Source: Desulforhopalus vacuolatus
Lineage (GTDB): Bacteria > Desulfobacterota > Desulfobulbia > Desulfobulbales > Desulfocapsaceae
Assembly (NCBI RefSeq): GCF_016918505.1
Contig: NZ_JAFFPZ010000011.1
Coordinates: 1 to 64,000, forward strand
Reading direction: 5' to 3'
Length of the DNA: 64,000 bases
The translations under genes and the position numbers were made by a program. The notes beneath the pieces are model-generated. The model ran no database searches. It was given only the letters and a program-made list of their open reading frames with translations, and was not told the DNA's origin. Shown here one piece after another: positions 7,425 to 15,484 of this stretch (position 1 is the first letter of the stretch; each line of letters opens with the position of its first letter).

Positions 7425-8795
7425 TCAGTATTGCAGTGGAACCGGATTGTACACCAACAGGGAACGATATAAATCCTCCATATCCTCGATGTAAAAATTC
7501 CGAAATTTACTGCGTACATTTTCCCAGAATAATCTTCTCGTCTTAAAGCTCTTGCAGGCAGCCTGAAACAGAGGGCAACATAACTGCAGGATCTGATCAA
7601 TGAGAAAAGCCAACATCATGAGGAGAACAAAGACTTCGGTCAGATGTTTCTTGCCGAGGCCAAAATTGTGATCGAAGTGATCCCCCTGGTTTTTCAAGGT
7701 GTTGAATGTTTCATTTTCAATCTTCCACCTGGCGCGGGCACCACGCATAAAATGAAAGATATTTTCTTCAGTGATGGTCAAATCGGTAATCCAGGTGAAG
7801 TGTTGTGTTTTGCTGGTCTTACTGTTTTCTTCCCAGTATTCGACAAAAGTAACCCTTGTATCTTGGTGTGATTTATTGAGAGGAGCGTTATAAACGACAC
7901 GAAAGCAATGGGTTAAGTGGGGCGTATTCTGTTGGGTTACCGTAAGTTCCATGCCCTCTCCCCTGGCCACGGCATCGTCCACGTACTGAAAAAGAAACTG
8001 GTGATCTCCCGGCTTTGCACCCAGAATATAATGGAGATTATTAGCCTCAAGATCTTCTATATGCGGTACGTTGGAACTTAAGGCATCCTCGTTGACAATG
8101 AATTGAAGGTGTGGATGGTCCTGCCGCAATTTGCCGAGAAAACGCCGTACCGCATTACGTTCACAGTCCATTTTTTTATCGCCGTCCTGTTTCCTGATGG
8201 TTTCCGGTGGCAGGACAATGACCTCTTTATGATCAGGGTGAACAACAGCTGCACCGACCGTTTGAAGATAATAGGTGACCTTGCCGCTCTTCCGATGCTT
8301 TTTTTCGAGGCAGGCATCAGAATGTCGGGAATCCGAAGAAAAATAACCTGTGACGTTAAGATTGAGGAGATAGCAGCCTTCCATAAAGACAAATTTTTCC
8401 AAGATCTTACCGCGCTGCAATTGCCGGAAGGCATCCTTAAACAGTGGCCGGAGATCATTAGGATCGACCCCGTCGAGGATCTCCCGCATTGAGCTGTCGC
8501 AGGGAATACTGCCCATCCCATAGATGGACATAAGATTCTGACAACTACGAAATCTCCGTTGATCAAAAACGAGTAACGAGGGGTCTTTTAGCGAAAACAT
8601 GGCAAAACCGGCCATAAGTGAATCGGCAAGAGTGTGGGTAACAGTACCTGTACGATGCTCACGAATCCCTGCAAAACCGGTATGCATGGTTTTAATAAGT
8701 GCGTCGGCATTCAGATGTTGACGAAGTCTGATCTCTTCAGTTCGGGCCATTTTTCGTCTGTGGCTTTTTATAGTTTCTTTTATGTGACGGGACAT
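7425..8795 (-). CDS. DDE transposase (IS4-like / ISNCY type), probably inactive
   Basis: A 456-aa full-length transposase with a strong ribosome-binding site (ACAAGGAGGCTGTA). Family landmarks are present: TGYFSS, the NEDALSSN segment where relatives have VEDGLASN, AKPGDHQFLF and the glutamate in RWKIENETFNTLKNQGDHFD. The first acidic residue looks lost: where relatives carry (S)xDGTxYFSS this copy reads NLNVTGYFSS, with Asn at the Asp position. The usual His/Cys pairs just after it are also altered (SRHSDACLEK). It is probably catalytically dead although the frame is intact. The element lies inside the integron array, next to an IS91 remnant. Confidence 0.75.
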   Translation of the reverse strand: MSRHIKETIKSHRRKMARTEEIRLRQHLNADALIKTMHTGFAGIREHRTGTVTHTLADSLMAGFAMFSLKDPSLLVFDQRRFRSCQNLMSIYGMGSIPCDSSMREILDGVDPNDLRPLFKDAFRQLQRGKILEKFVFMEGCYLLNLNVTGYFSSDSRHSDACLEKKHRKSGKVTYYLQTVGAAVVHPDHKEVIVLPPETIRKQDGDKKMDCERNAVRRFLGKLRQDHPHLQFIVNEDALSSNVPHIEDLEANNLHYILGAKPGDHQFLFQYVDDAVARGEGMELTVTQQNTPHLTHCFRVVYNAPLNKSHQDTRVTFVEYWEENSKTSKTQHFTWITDLTITEENIFHFMRGARARWKIENETFNTLKNQGDHFDHNFGLGKKHLTEVFVLLMMLAFLIDQILQLCCPLFQAACKSFKTRRLFWENVRSKFRNFYIEDMEDLYRSLLVYNPVPLQY

Positions 8796-8870
8796 TACAG
8801 CCTCCTTGTAAGGTTTTAATATTGCTTACAAAAAGACGATTACAATCGCATCGATATGTCAAGGGAAATT

Positions 8871-9625
8871 TTACCTTGATTCCTGAAATGTTTACGAAGA
8901 CTTTTTTTAAAAACTACGCTATTGCTGGGTTTCAGGGGTGCCCGGGAACCGCTGATACCCATTCAAGAAACCTTGACTTCCATCCGCATATCCATGTGGT
9001 CATTCCGGCAGCGAGTATCAATGTGAAAACCGGACTCTGGAGAGCTAAAACTTCTGGTTATCTCTTCAGTCATAAGGCCCTGGCCATGGTATTCAGAGCA
9101 AAGTTTTTGCAGGCTGTGGTCGGCCATGGAATGCAGGTGCCAGAAGATTGCCCTTCAACGTGGGTTGTTGACTGCAAAGATGTCGGCAACGGAGACAACG
9201 CTATTGTGCATCTTGGGAGATACCTTTATCGGGGCGTAATCCGCGAGAAAGATATTCTGCTGTGCGAAAATGGCAACGTTACTTTCAGGTATCTTCATGC
9301 CAAAACCAACCAATACAGGACCAGGACTGTCACTGGAGAATATTTTCTCTACCTGCTCATGCTGCATGTATTGCCGAAAGGCTTTCGCAAAGTCAGATGT
9401 TACGGTTTTCTCCACCCATGCAGCAAGAAGCTTATCCGTTTTCTGCAGCTGGTACTTCGAATCAATCCGTTTAGGATGCTGGCCGGTAAACGAGAAAAGA
9501 GGCCGACAATCGTTTGTCCGGTATGTGGAGCGGCAATGAAAATCATAAAAACCAGGATACAACGTCCGCCAGCCAGGCGTACACCTCTGCCACATCTGAT
9601 GCTACAGGAGGGTATGCCTGTGTAA
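8871..9625 (+). pseudogene. IS91-family transposase, 5' truncated
   Basis: The plus-strand frame carries the C-terminal ~240 residues of an IS91-type (HUH, rolling-circle) transposase. LDFHPHIHVVIPA contains the HUH motif. GRYLYRGVIREKDIL holds the region of the catalytic tyrosines, and YLLMLHVLPKGFRKVRCYG is characteristic. A C-terminal CPVCGAAM zinc-ribbon follows. The N-terminal zinc-binding domain is missing; the DDE element lies directly upstream, so that insertion probably removed it. The open frame begins at 8822, but homology is only evident from about 8871. Confidence 0.8.
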
Positions 9626-9840
9626 ATCTTATTCGATATCACCAGTTTTTGAAAAACCGGGTTTCCCGGCAAGGGATACTTTTGTCAAAAAACACTCCAT
9701 TTACTTCGAGAACCCTTATGTATCAGAACATTTTTCCCCAAAATTTGAGAGATTGGCAACGGAACAGCCTGTACTTCCCTTCTGTTTAATCCAGAGTCCT
9801 CAAACCCAAAAAGCTATTTTCTATATATATAGCCGGGCTT
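9626..9840. other. 3' flank of the IS91 remnant
   Basis: No gene seen. AT-rich sequence (CTATATATATAG at 9821-9832) leads to GCCGGGCTTGTCCAAC, where the R' box of the attC at 9841 begins. The IS91-type element therefore ends next to an attC site. Confidence 0.4.
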
Positions 9841-9903
9841 GTCCAACAAACGGTTCAGATCCTGGTTCGCTCCGCTCTCAGGATCTAACCTTATTCGTTA
9901 GGC
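9841..9903 (-). other. Integron attC recombination site (63 bp)
   Basis: On the minus strand the boxes are R'' GCCTAAC (9903-9897), spacer, arm GGTTAGATCC, loop, arm GGATCTGAACC with one extrahelical base, spacer and R' GTTGGAC (9847-9841). Both outer boxes match RYYYAAC/GTTRRRY exactly. It lies just after the stop of the 260-aa cassette gene. It is the best-formed attC in the window. Confidence 0.88.
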
Positions 9904-9912
9904 GCCCTTACA

Positions 9913-10695
9913 TTAGATAATACCGGCGGATTTAAGGTCGTCTAACTTTTTCTTAGCTCCATCAATCAAGGTATTGTAGATCTCAGAACTTGATTGATAT
10001 TGCTCCGGAGTGATTTTGTCGTTAGTTAGCTGATCAAGCAAATCCTCCACTTTCTTCGTGAATGTGGTGATCTGGTCTTCGTAGAGTTTAGACAGCTCCA
10101 TTTTTGCTTGAGTTTTAGCCTCTTCTACGGAATACTTAACTTCGTATAAGTATAAGTATTCATAAATTTCTTTGTTTTCAAAGAAACTTTCCGATTTGTA
10201 AGAATCACAAACAACGGTTGCAAATAAATGCATCCCATTACCAAGAGGTTCGTCTTTATAGCTGGAATTGAAAGATACTGAAGTTGAACTTCCAAAGCTC
10301 TCAACTATACCACTCAGAACTTCAAAGCATTTCCCCGCTATATAAAGTTCCATGTTCTCCATCTCGGCGATTGCCGCTCCAACTTCTTCGGCTTTTTCAA
10401 TCGTGACCCCATCGGGTGCGCTACTATCGCCAAATACAGCTTTAGAGATAGCATCAATGATTGCTTTAACATTTTTCATAGACCAGTCAGATTGCTGCAT
10501 AAAATCTGCATTATTTCCAGATATGAAATCCAACTTGTCGTAATTATTATCCTTATAGTAGTCGTTTAACTTCTTTTGCATCGCATCATTATACGTTTTT
10601 GACTTACCCTCCAGCTCTGACTCTATCTTGTTAAGATAGCTGCGATATTCATCTTCTTTTTGTGCCATTTCAGCGATCGTTGGTGAGTGACCCAT
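9913..10695 (-). CDS. Integron cassette protein of unknown function (260 aa, mostly helical)
   Basis: This protein is not recognised. It has a strong ribosome-binding site (GTAAGGAGAAAATC). It is charged and predominantly alpha-helical with no signal peptide or membrane segment. Lys/Glu-rich heptad-like stretches at about 10-50 and 190-255 (KMELSKLYEDQITTFTKKVE) suggest coiled coils. The middle (130-165) is Ser/Gly-rich with beta character. The gene sits alone between two attC sites in the orientation expected for a mobile cassette. Flanking helical arms around a hydrophobic AIAEMENMELYIAGKC segment could suggest a membrane-active or scaffold protein, but this is speculation. Confidence 0.75.
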   Translation of the reverse strand: MGHSPTIAEMAQKEDEYRSYLNKIESELEGKSKTYNDAMQKKLNDYYKDNNYDKLDFISGNNADFMQQSDWSMKNVKAIIDAISKAVFGDSSAPDGVTIEKAEEVGAAIAEMENMELYIAGKCFEVLSGIVESFGSSTSVSFNSSYKDEPLGNGMHLFATVVCDSYKSESFFENKEIYEYLYLYEVKYSVEEAKTQAKMELSKLYEDQITTFTKKVEDLLDQLTNDKITPEQYQSSSEIYNTLIDGAKKKLDDLKSAGII

Positions 10696-10768
10696 GATTT
10701 TCTCCTTACGTTTGTTTGTGCACCGTTATTGATTGTGAGTTAGACGAATCCGGTACATGATTTAATTC

Positions 10769-10876
10769 GCCTAACGTTTTAGGCATAAGCGGCGGCGCTC
10801 GGCCAGACGAGCACCACGGGCCTTTTCCGGCCTAGCACCGCCGTTTCAACCGTCCGATTTCATGCCCGTGTTAGGT
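10769..10876 (-). other. Integron attC recombination site (108 bp)
   Basis: On the minus strand it opens with ACCTAAC (10876-10870) and closes with GTTAGGC (10775-10769). Inner arms AAACGGCGG and CCGCCGCTT pair, and the centre is a GC-rich stem. The stop codon of the frameshifted first cassette ORF lies within it, and the next cassette gene starts 74 bases beyond it. Confidence 0.82.
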
Positions 10877-11340
10877 TATTTTTATGAGAATCAATGATCG
10901 AATTAATATCTTTAATGGCTTCATGCCTTTTTGTTTTTTCTTCATCTTTCGTGGTGGCCAGGTACTTTGCGAAGCGGTAGAACTTTTTTTCAGACAGAAG
11001 CATTACGCCAGGGTCGTCATGTGTTTCGCAGTAATGATCCCATTTTTTTTGTCAAAGCTTGGCGTTCGGTGCCCATGATGGTAGAGCGGTAAGCGATGTA
11101 CGAGGTGAAATGTTTTGGGAAAGCACCCCGGATAATGTCGAAGGTGAAGCCAGGGGTTTCATCGTCAGAATCTTCGAGGACGGCCAACTCGTCAGCGAAA
11201 ACAGCGGCGAAAAGCCTTTGCCGGTCAAGCTTGAAATGCTCACGGGCAGAGGCAATTGCACCACGGTAACCAATTGCGGCACCAATTATTGCCCCGGCCA
11301 ACCCTGTTGCGGATGTGATAATCGTGGAGGAATCGCACAT
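10860..11340 (-). pseudogene. First integron cassette gene, frameshifted in a poly-A tract
   Basis: Read from ATG 11340, the frame gives a 107-aa protein with an N-terminal membrane anchor (LAGAIIGAAIGY) and stops at 11017. In the +1 frame after the A8 run (11043-11050), coding continues convincingly through WDHYCETHDDPGVMLL and YRFAKYLATTKDEEK to a stop at 10860 inside the attC site. One base fewer would give a single ~160-aa anchored protein of a family I know only as hypothetical. It could be true decay, slippage-controlled expression or a sequencing error in the homopolymer. As the first cassette next to attI, it would be the best-expressed one. Confidence 0.7.
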
Positions 11341-11467
11341 ATCTTTTCTCTTTTGGCTCCTTTAATTGGGGTTATTCTCGGTGGCATCATTTTTTGGTGG
11401 ATACTTATCCCTCTCTTTGAGAAGAAAATATTTGGTTGTACCTGGGATAAGTTTTCTTAGTTTTAAA

Positions 11468-11627
11468 ACCTAACAGGGGGTTAACTGGAAAAAGTCCATA
11501 ATATCACCCTATATCTGGACTGTTTTTCCACTACATCTTGTATTAAGGGCGAAAAGTGGAAAACCATGTCCAGTTATTACTTTTATTTTCCTTTTTTTTC
11601 ACACAATCTAATATTATCACAGCTCTG
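11468..11627 (-). other. Probable attI site and intI/cassette divergent promoter region
   Basis: The cassette junction GTTAGGT lies at 11474-11468 on the minus strand. Beyond it, a dyad (TGGAAAAAGTCCA at 11486-11498 pairing with TGGACTGTTTTTCCA at 11516-11530) and the motif CTACATCTTGTATTA separate the first cassette from intI. The same dyad and motif recur at 41864-41932 next to the second intI. Conservation beside both integrase genes, in the place attI must occupy, supports this call. Confidence 0.65.
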
Positions 11628-11999
11628 ATGGAAAACAAGCCAAAATTCATTCCAAACCCTCAGCTCAAACTGATGGATCAAGTGCATGAGACCCTAAAAT
11701 ACAATCATTACGCACGTTTAACAGAAAAAACATATTACCAGTGGATTTTACGGTATATCTATTTTTATGGGAAAAAACGCCACCCTAAAGATATGGGGGA
11801 ACGAGAGATTGAGAGATTTTTGTCCCATTTGGCTTCTGCTCAAAATGTCGCTGCATCTCCCCAGAGACAAAACTTAAATGCATTGGTTTTTCTCTATCGT
11901 GACGTTCTACAGACCCCTTTAGATCAGTCCATTGCCCCAGTTCGCGCTAAACGTAAGCGTTATCCTCCTACTGTATTAACTGAAGGGAACCTTAAATAA
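11628..11999 (+). pseudogene. intI: Integron integrase IntI, N-terminal fragment
   Basis: The 123-aa frame is the N-terminal SAM-like DNA-binding domain of an IntI-type tyrosine recombinase. TEKTYYQWILRYIYFYGKKR, EIERFLSHLA, RQNLNALVFLYRDVL and VRAKRKRYPPTVLTEG are diagnostic. ATG 11628 is preferred over GTG 11556 because the homologous copy at 42292 starts at the same Met. The catalytic domain is absent: the gene breaks off after VLTEGN, where MITE-like repeats begin (11988). It is transcribed away from the cassette array, the standard integron layout. No functional integrase is present in the window. Confidence 0.88.
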
Positions 12000-12174
12000 T
12001 CGCCCATCTTCTTTATTACAGGCTACCTTGAATAATCAGTCTTTCGCCCATCTTCTTCGTTACAGTCAAAAAATTATCCTCGCAGGTAAGCGCCAGACTC
12101 CGTATCAATTATAGGTGGGTAAATTTTCTCCTGTGCCTCGAATATGAACGAATGCAGGCTGTTTCAAGGGACCC
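11988..12174 (+). repeat. MITE-like repeat: a 35-bp left-end stub followed by a full copy
   Basis: The stub GGAACCTTAAATAATCGCCCATC (11988-12022) is followed by a complete copy, 12022-12174. The full copy starts GCTACCTTGAATAATCAG, has the GCAGGTAAGCGCCAGACTCC variant, and ends CTGTTTCAAGGGACCC. The stub begins exactly where the intI coding sequence is broken. Confidence 0.75.
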
Positions 12175-12284
12175 ATAACCATACTGAGAAAGTACGGCAA
12201 CGGCGAGGGCTGCGCTGACGAGAAAAATACTGTGAATTCCGGCGGAAGTGGTTACCCTTTTCTGACTGTTGTGAGAAGTGTGAG

Positions 12285-12467
12285 CACATTGAAGAACCAG
12301 TCTTTCGCCCATCTTCTTCGTTACAGGCAAAAATTTATCCTCCGACAAAGCGAGGAACGAGACGTCGAGATATCACTCCTTATATGTCTGCGGTAAATTT
12401 CATTGTCTGCGGTAAATTTCATCCTGTGGCTCGAATATGAACGAAATACAAAATTATTCAAGGTCCC
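12285..12467 (+). repeat. MITE-like repeat, full copy
   Basis: Runs from ACATTGAAGAACCAGTC to AAATTATTCAAGGTCCC and carries the other internal variant (CCGACAAAGCGAGGAACGAG). A short local duplication (TGTCTGCGGTAAATTTCAT, twice at about 12383-12422) lengthens it. It ends 31 bases before the ferredoxin start, so it may contribute to that gene's 5' region. Confidence 0.75.
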
Positions 12468-12498
12468 TGCAAATATGCTGGAGAACCGGGAGAAAATA

Positions 12499-12762
12499 AT
12501 GGAAAAGACAACGAAACGATTTCCAGTGATTGACAGTGCTGACTGCAATCTCTGCCAGGGATGTGTGGACGTAGAGCCGGACGTCTTTTATTATGACGAG
12601 AACAGTGGCCGAATAGTGGTTCAAGAGCTGGCGGAATATCCGGTGGCACAGGTGGATGAGGCAATCAAAAACTGCCCGCGGGACTGTATCTCATGGGATA
12701 TTCTGGAAAAAATGCCTCTGAGCAGGAATTTCACAGAAGAGGAAATTCTTGGAATAGGTTGA
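12499..12762 (+). CDS. Single [4Fe-4S] cluster ferredoxin
   Basis: This 87-aa small ferredoxin has the cluster ligands CNLCQGC near residue 16 and a later CPRDC, the pattern of one-cluster ferredoxins (Fer4_15-like). It would carry single low-potential electrons in the cytoplasm; the partner is unknown. The frame is open upstream into a MITE-like repeat, but the ATG at 12499 follows GGGAGAAAATA and gives the proper family start. It ends six bases before uvrB, so the two are probably cotranscribed. Confidence 0.85.
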   Translation: MEKTTKRFPVIDSADCNLCQGCVDVEPDVFYYDENSGRIVVQELAEYPVAQVDEAIKNCPRDCISWDILEKMPLSRNFTEEEILGIG

Positions 12763-12767
12763 GACGT

Positions 12768-14810
12768 ATGGATATCCCATTTGAACTTGTGTCGGCATTC
12801 ACCCCTGCCGGAGATCAGCCTCAGGCCATAAAATTGCTCTCCGACGGTATTAAAAGCAATATCCGCAGTCAGGTTTTGCTTGGGGTGACGGGGTCGGGCA
12901 AAACGTTTACCATGGCCAGTGTGGTGCAGGAAGTACAGCGGCCGACTCTGGTGATTGCTCCCAACAAGACACTCGCAGCTCAGCTGTACAGCGAGTTTCG
13001 GGAGCTTTTCCCACACAATGCAGTGGAGTATTTTGTCTCCTACTACGACTATTTTCAGCCCGAGGCGTATGTGCCCGCTTCGGACAGTTATATCGAAAAG
13101 GATTCGGCCATCAACGATGCCATCGACAAGATGCGTCACTCCGCCACCCGTTCACTGCTTACCCGGCGCGATGTGCTGATTGTCGCCTCGGTTTCCTGTA
13201 TCTACGGTCTCGGTTCCCCGGACGAGTACAAAAACATGCACCTCCTGCTGCGCAGTGGCGGGGAGTATCCGCTTGAAGATGTGGTGCGGCAGCTTGTCCG
13301 GCTGCAGTATGAACGCAATGACTTCTCCTTCCATCGCGGGACCTTCCGGGTCCGCGGCGATGTGGTGGACATCTTCCCGGTTCATGAAGAGGATCGTGCC
13401 ATCCGCCTGGAGTTCTTTGGCGATACGGTGGAGAAGATCTCTGTCATTGATCCTTTGCGGGGCAGGGTTCTGGAGCATCTCTCCGAATATACGTTTTTCC
13501 CCGGCAGTCACTTTGTCACCTCGAAGGAATCACTGCAGCGGGCCAGCGGAACGATCAAAGAGGAGCTGGTCTCGCGGCTGACCTTCTTTCATGAGCAGAA
13601 CCGTCTCGTGGAGGAGCAGCGGCTTGAGCAGCGCACCATGTTTGATCTGGAGATGATTCAGGAGTTGGGCTATTGTAACGGTATTGAAAATTACAGCCGC
13701 CATCTCACCGGTAAACCGGAAGGGGCGCCACCGCCAAACCTGCTTGATTATTTTCCCGAGGACTATCTGCTGTTCATCGATGAGAGCCATATTGGTATCG
13801 GTCAGCTCAACGGTATGTATAACGGTGACCGCTCCCGTAAACAGACCCTCGTGGACTACGGATTCCGCCTGCCATCGGCGCTTGATAACCGACCGCTGCG
13901 TTTCGATGAATTTGTTGACCGCATTAACCAGATTGTCTACGTCTCAGCTACTCCGGGAAAATATGAGATGGAGCAGGCTGAGGGGCGGGTGGTTGAACAG
14001 CTCATCCGCCCCACAGGGCTCCTCGACCCGCAGATTGAAGTTCGTCCTGCCAAAAATCAGGTGGATGACCTTCTCGAAGAGGTGCGGCAGCGTGCCGGGC
14101 GCGGCGAGGCAGTGCTGGTCACCACCCTCACCAAGCGCATGGCGGAGGATTTGACAGACTATTATGAGAATCTCGGGGTGCGGGTTCGTTATCTTCACTC
14201 CGATGTGAAGACGCTGGCGCGTATTGAGTTGATCCGAGATCTGCGTAACGGTGAATTCGATGTCCTGGTTGGGATAAATTTGTTGCGCGAGGGTCTTGAT
14301 ATCCCCGAAGTATCTCTCGTTGCCATCCTTGACGCCGATAAGGAGGGCTTCCTTCGCTCGGAGCGTTCCCTGATTCAAACCTGTGGTCGTGCTTCACGGA
14401 ATGTCGATGGTCTTGTCATCATGTATGCCGATGTGGTTACCGGTTCCATGAAATATACCATTGAGGAGACGGATCGGCGGCGTGTCCTGCAGATGGACTT
14501 TAACAGAGAGCATGGTATTGTACCAAAGACAGTGATCTCTTCTGTGAAGAATACCGTGCGTGAACTGCTGGAGAGTTCGGGAGCCGAAAAAAAGGGTGCA
14601 ACCTTTTACCAGCAGACAGACCACGACGGCGAGTTGCTTGCGGTGGCGGAAGAGATGCCGGAGTTCTCTTCAGTGAAAGAGTTGAATCGGGAGATTTCCA
14701 AACTCGAAAAGGAAATGCAGACGGCGGCAAAAGAGCTTGCCTTCGAGCGGGCTGCTGAACTGCGGGACATCATTAAAAAAATGCGTATGCTGGAGATAGA
14801 ACTGGGGTGA
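12768..14810 (+). CDS. uvrB: Excinuclease ABC subunit B
   Basis: A 680-aa UvrB, full length. It loads on DNA with UvrA, verifies the lesion and recruits UvrC for dual incision in nucleotide excision repair. Walker A is GVTGSGKT (near residue 40). The damage-probing beta-hairpin region [21 protein letters not shown] follows, helicase motifs include [10 protein letters not shown]-type sequence ([13 protein letters not shown]), and the UVR coiled-coil lies at the C-terminus ([21 protein letters not shown]). The ATG at 12768 begins [20 protein letters not shown], the conserved start; 25 further codons upstream are open but overlap the ferredoxin. Confidence 0.97.
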   Translation: MDIPFELVSAFTPAGDQPQAIKLLSDGIKSNIRSQVLLGVTGSGKTFTMASVVQEVQRPTLVIAPNKTLAAQLYSEFRELFPHNAVEYFVSYYDYFQPEAYVPASDSYIEKDSAINDAIDKMRHSATRSLLTRRDVLIVASVSCIYGLGSPDEYKNMHLLLRSGGEYPLEDVVRQLVRLQYERNDFSFHRGTFRVRGDVVDIFPVHEEDRAIRLEFFGDTVEKISVIDPLRGRVLEHLSEYTFFPGSHFVTSKESLQRASGTIKEELVSRLTFFHEQNRLVEEQRLEQRTMFDLEMIQELGYCNGIENYSRHLTGKPEGAPPPNLLDYFPEDYLLFIDESHIGIGQLNGMYNGDRSRKQTLVDYGFRLPSALDNRPLRFDEFVDRINQIVYVSATPGKYEMEQAEGRVVEQLIRPTGLLDPQIEVRPAKNQVDDLLEEVRQRAGRGEAVLVTTLTKRMAEDLTDYYENLGVRVRYLHSDVKTLARIELIRDLRNGEFDVLVGINLLREGLDIPEVSLVAILDADKEGFLRSERSLIQTCGRASRNVDGLVIMYADVVTGSMKYTIEETDRRRVLQMDFNREHGIVPKTVISSVKNTVRELLESSGAEKKGATFYQQTDHDGELLAVAEEMPEFSSVKELNREISKLEKEMQTAAKELAFERAAELRDIIKKMRMLEIELG

Positions 14811-15484
14811 GTGAGCGAAGGGAAAAGATGCTGTTGTGGCTGCTGCCCAAAATGGCGGCTCTTCTGATGAGGGTATGGTTTGCCACCTGCCGGGTACGTC
14901 TGCACAGACCGGAAAACTTTATCGCGCCGGGCGAAGAAAAGAGCAGACCGCAACTTGCCTCTTTCTGGCATTATTCTATAATCTTTGTCTTGTATCAGAT
15001 GCGGCACTACCGGGCGACGGCCATGGTCAGTGCCAGTGGCGATGGAGAATATCTCGCCCGGCTGGCGAGCGAACTTGGCTATGATATTGCCCGCGGTTCC
15101 AGTCACAAAAAAGGCGTGGCCGCATTGAAAGGACTGCTGAAGGCGGTGAAAAAAGGGAGAAGCTGTGCCCTCGTGGCAGACGGTTCCCAGGGCCCGGCTC
15201 TGGTGGCGCAGCCAGGAGTTCTGCTGCTGTCGGCACGCTCCGGCGACCCGATTGTTCCCCTTGTATGGTCGGCATCGCGATATTTCACTGTTCATTCCTG
15301 GGACAGGATGGCTTTTCCTCTGCCCTTTTCGAGGGTGGAGTTTTTCTTTGGTGAACCACTGGTGATTCCTCCAGATGTTAAGGGGGATGAGTTGGAGATG
15401 TGGCGGCTTGAGCTTGAGTCCCGACTCCTTTCAATCTATGCAGAAGCATGGAATATTTTCGATAAATCAAAACATTACGAATAA
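14807..15484 (+). CDS. DUF374 lysophospholipid acyltransferase-family protein
   Basis: A 225-aa protein of the DUF374 branch of the LPLAT superfamily, predicted inner-membrane acyltransferase acting on lipid A or a phospholipid. [11 protein letters not shown] contains the acyl-acceptor His region, [19 protein letters not shown] and [17 protein letters not shown] are the DUF374 hallmarks, and ADGSQGP is the substrate-binding loop. The GTG start overlaps the uvrB stop (GTGA), and the end overlaps the cobB-like start (TAATGA), indicating one operon. The exact substrate cannot be told from the sequence. Confidence 0.85.
   Translation: MSERREKMLLWLLPKMAALLMRVWFATCRVRLHRPENFIAPGEEKSRPQLASFWHYSIIFVLYQMRHYRATAMVSASGDGEYLARLASELGYDIARGSSHKKGVAALKGLLKAVKKGRSCALVADGSQGPALVAQPGVLLLSARSGDPIVPLVWSASRYFTVHSWDRMAFPLPFSRVEFFFGEPLVIPPDVKGDELEMWRLELESRLLSIYAEAWNIFDKSKHYE

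Noticed and set aside
11059-11460. Plus-strand 133-codon frame with a hydrophobic C-terminus (IGVILGGIIFWWILIPLF)
   Set aside because: It lies antisense to the first cassette gene and its promoter side; the minus-strand reading has better start signals and cassette context. The hydrophobic run is probably a by-product of A/T-rich sequence.
12109-12348. Minus-strand frames starting MSEDKF(L/F)xVTKKMGERL, also at 57460
   Set aside because: They are translations of the MITE-like repeat; no sign of selection at protein level, and they run into unrelated sequence.
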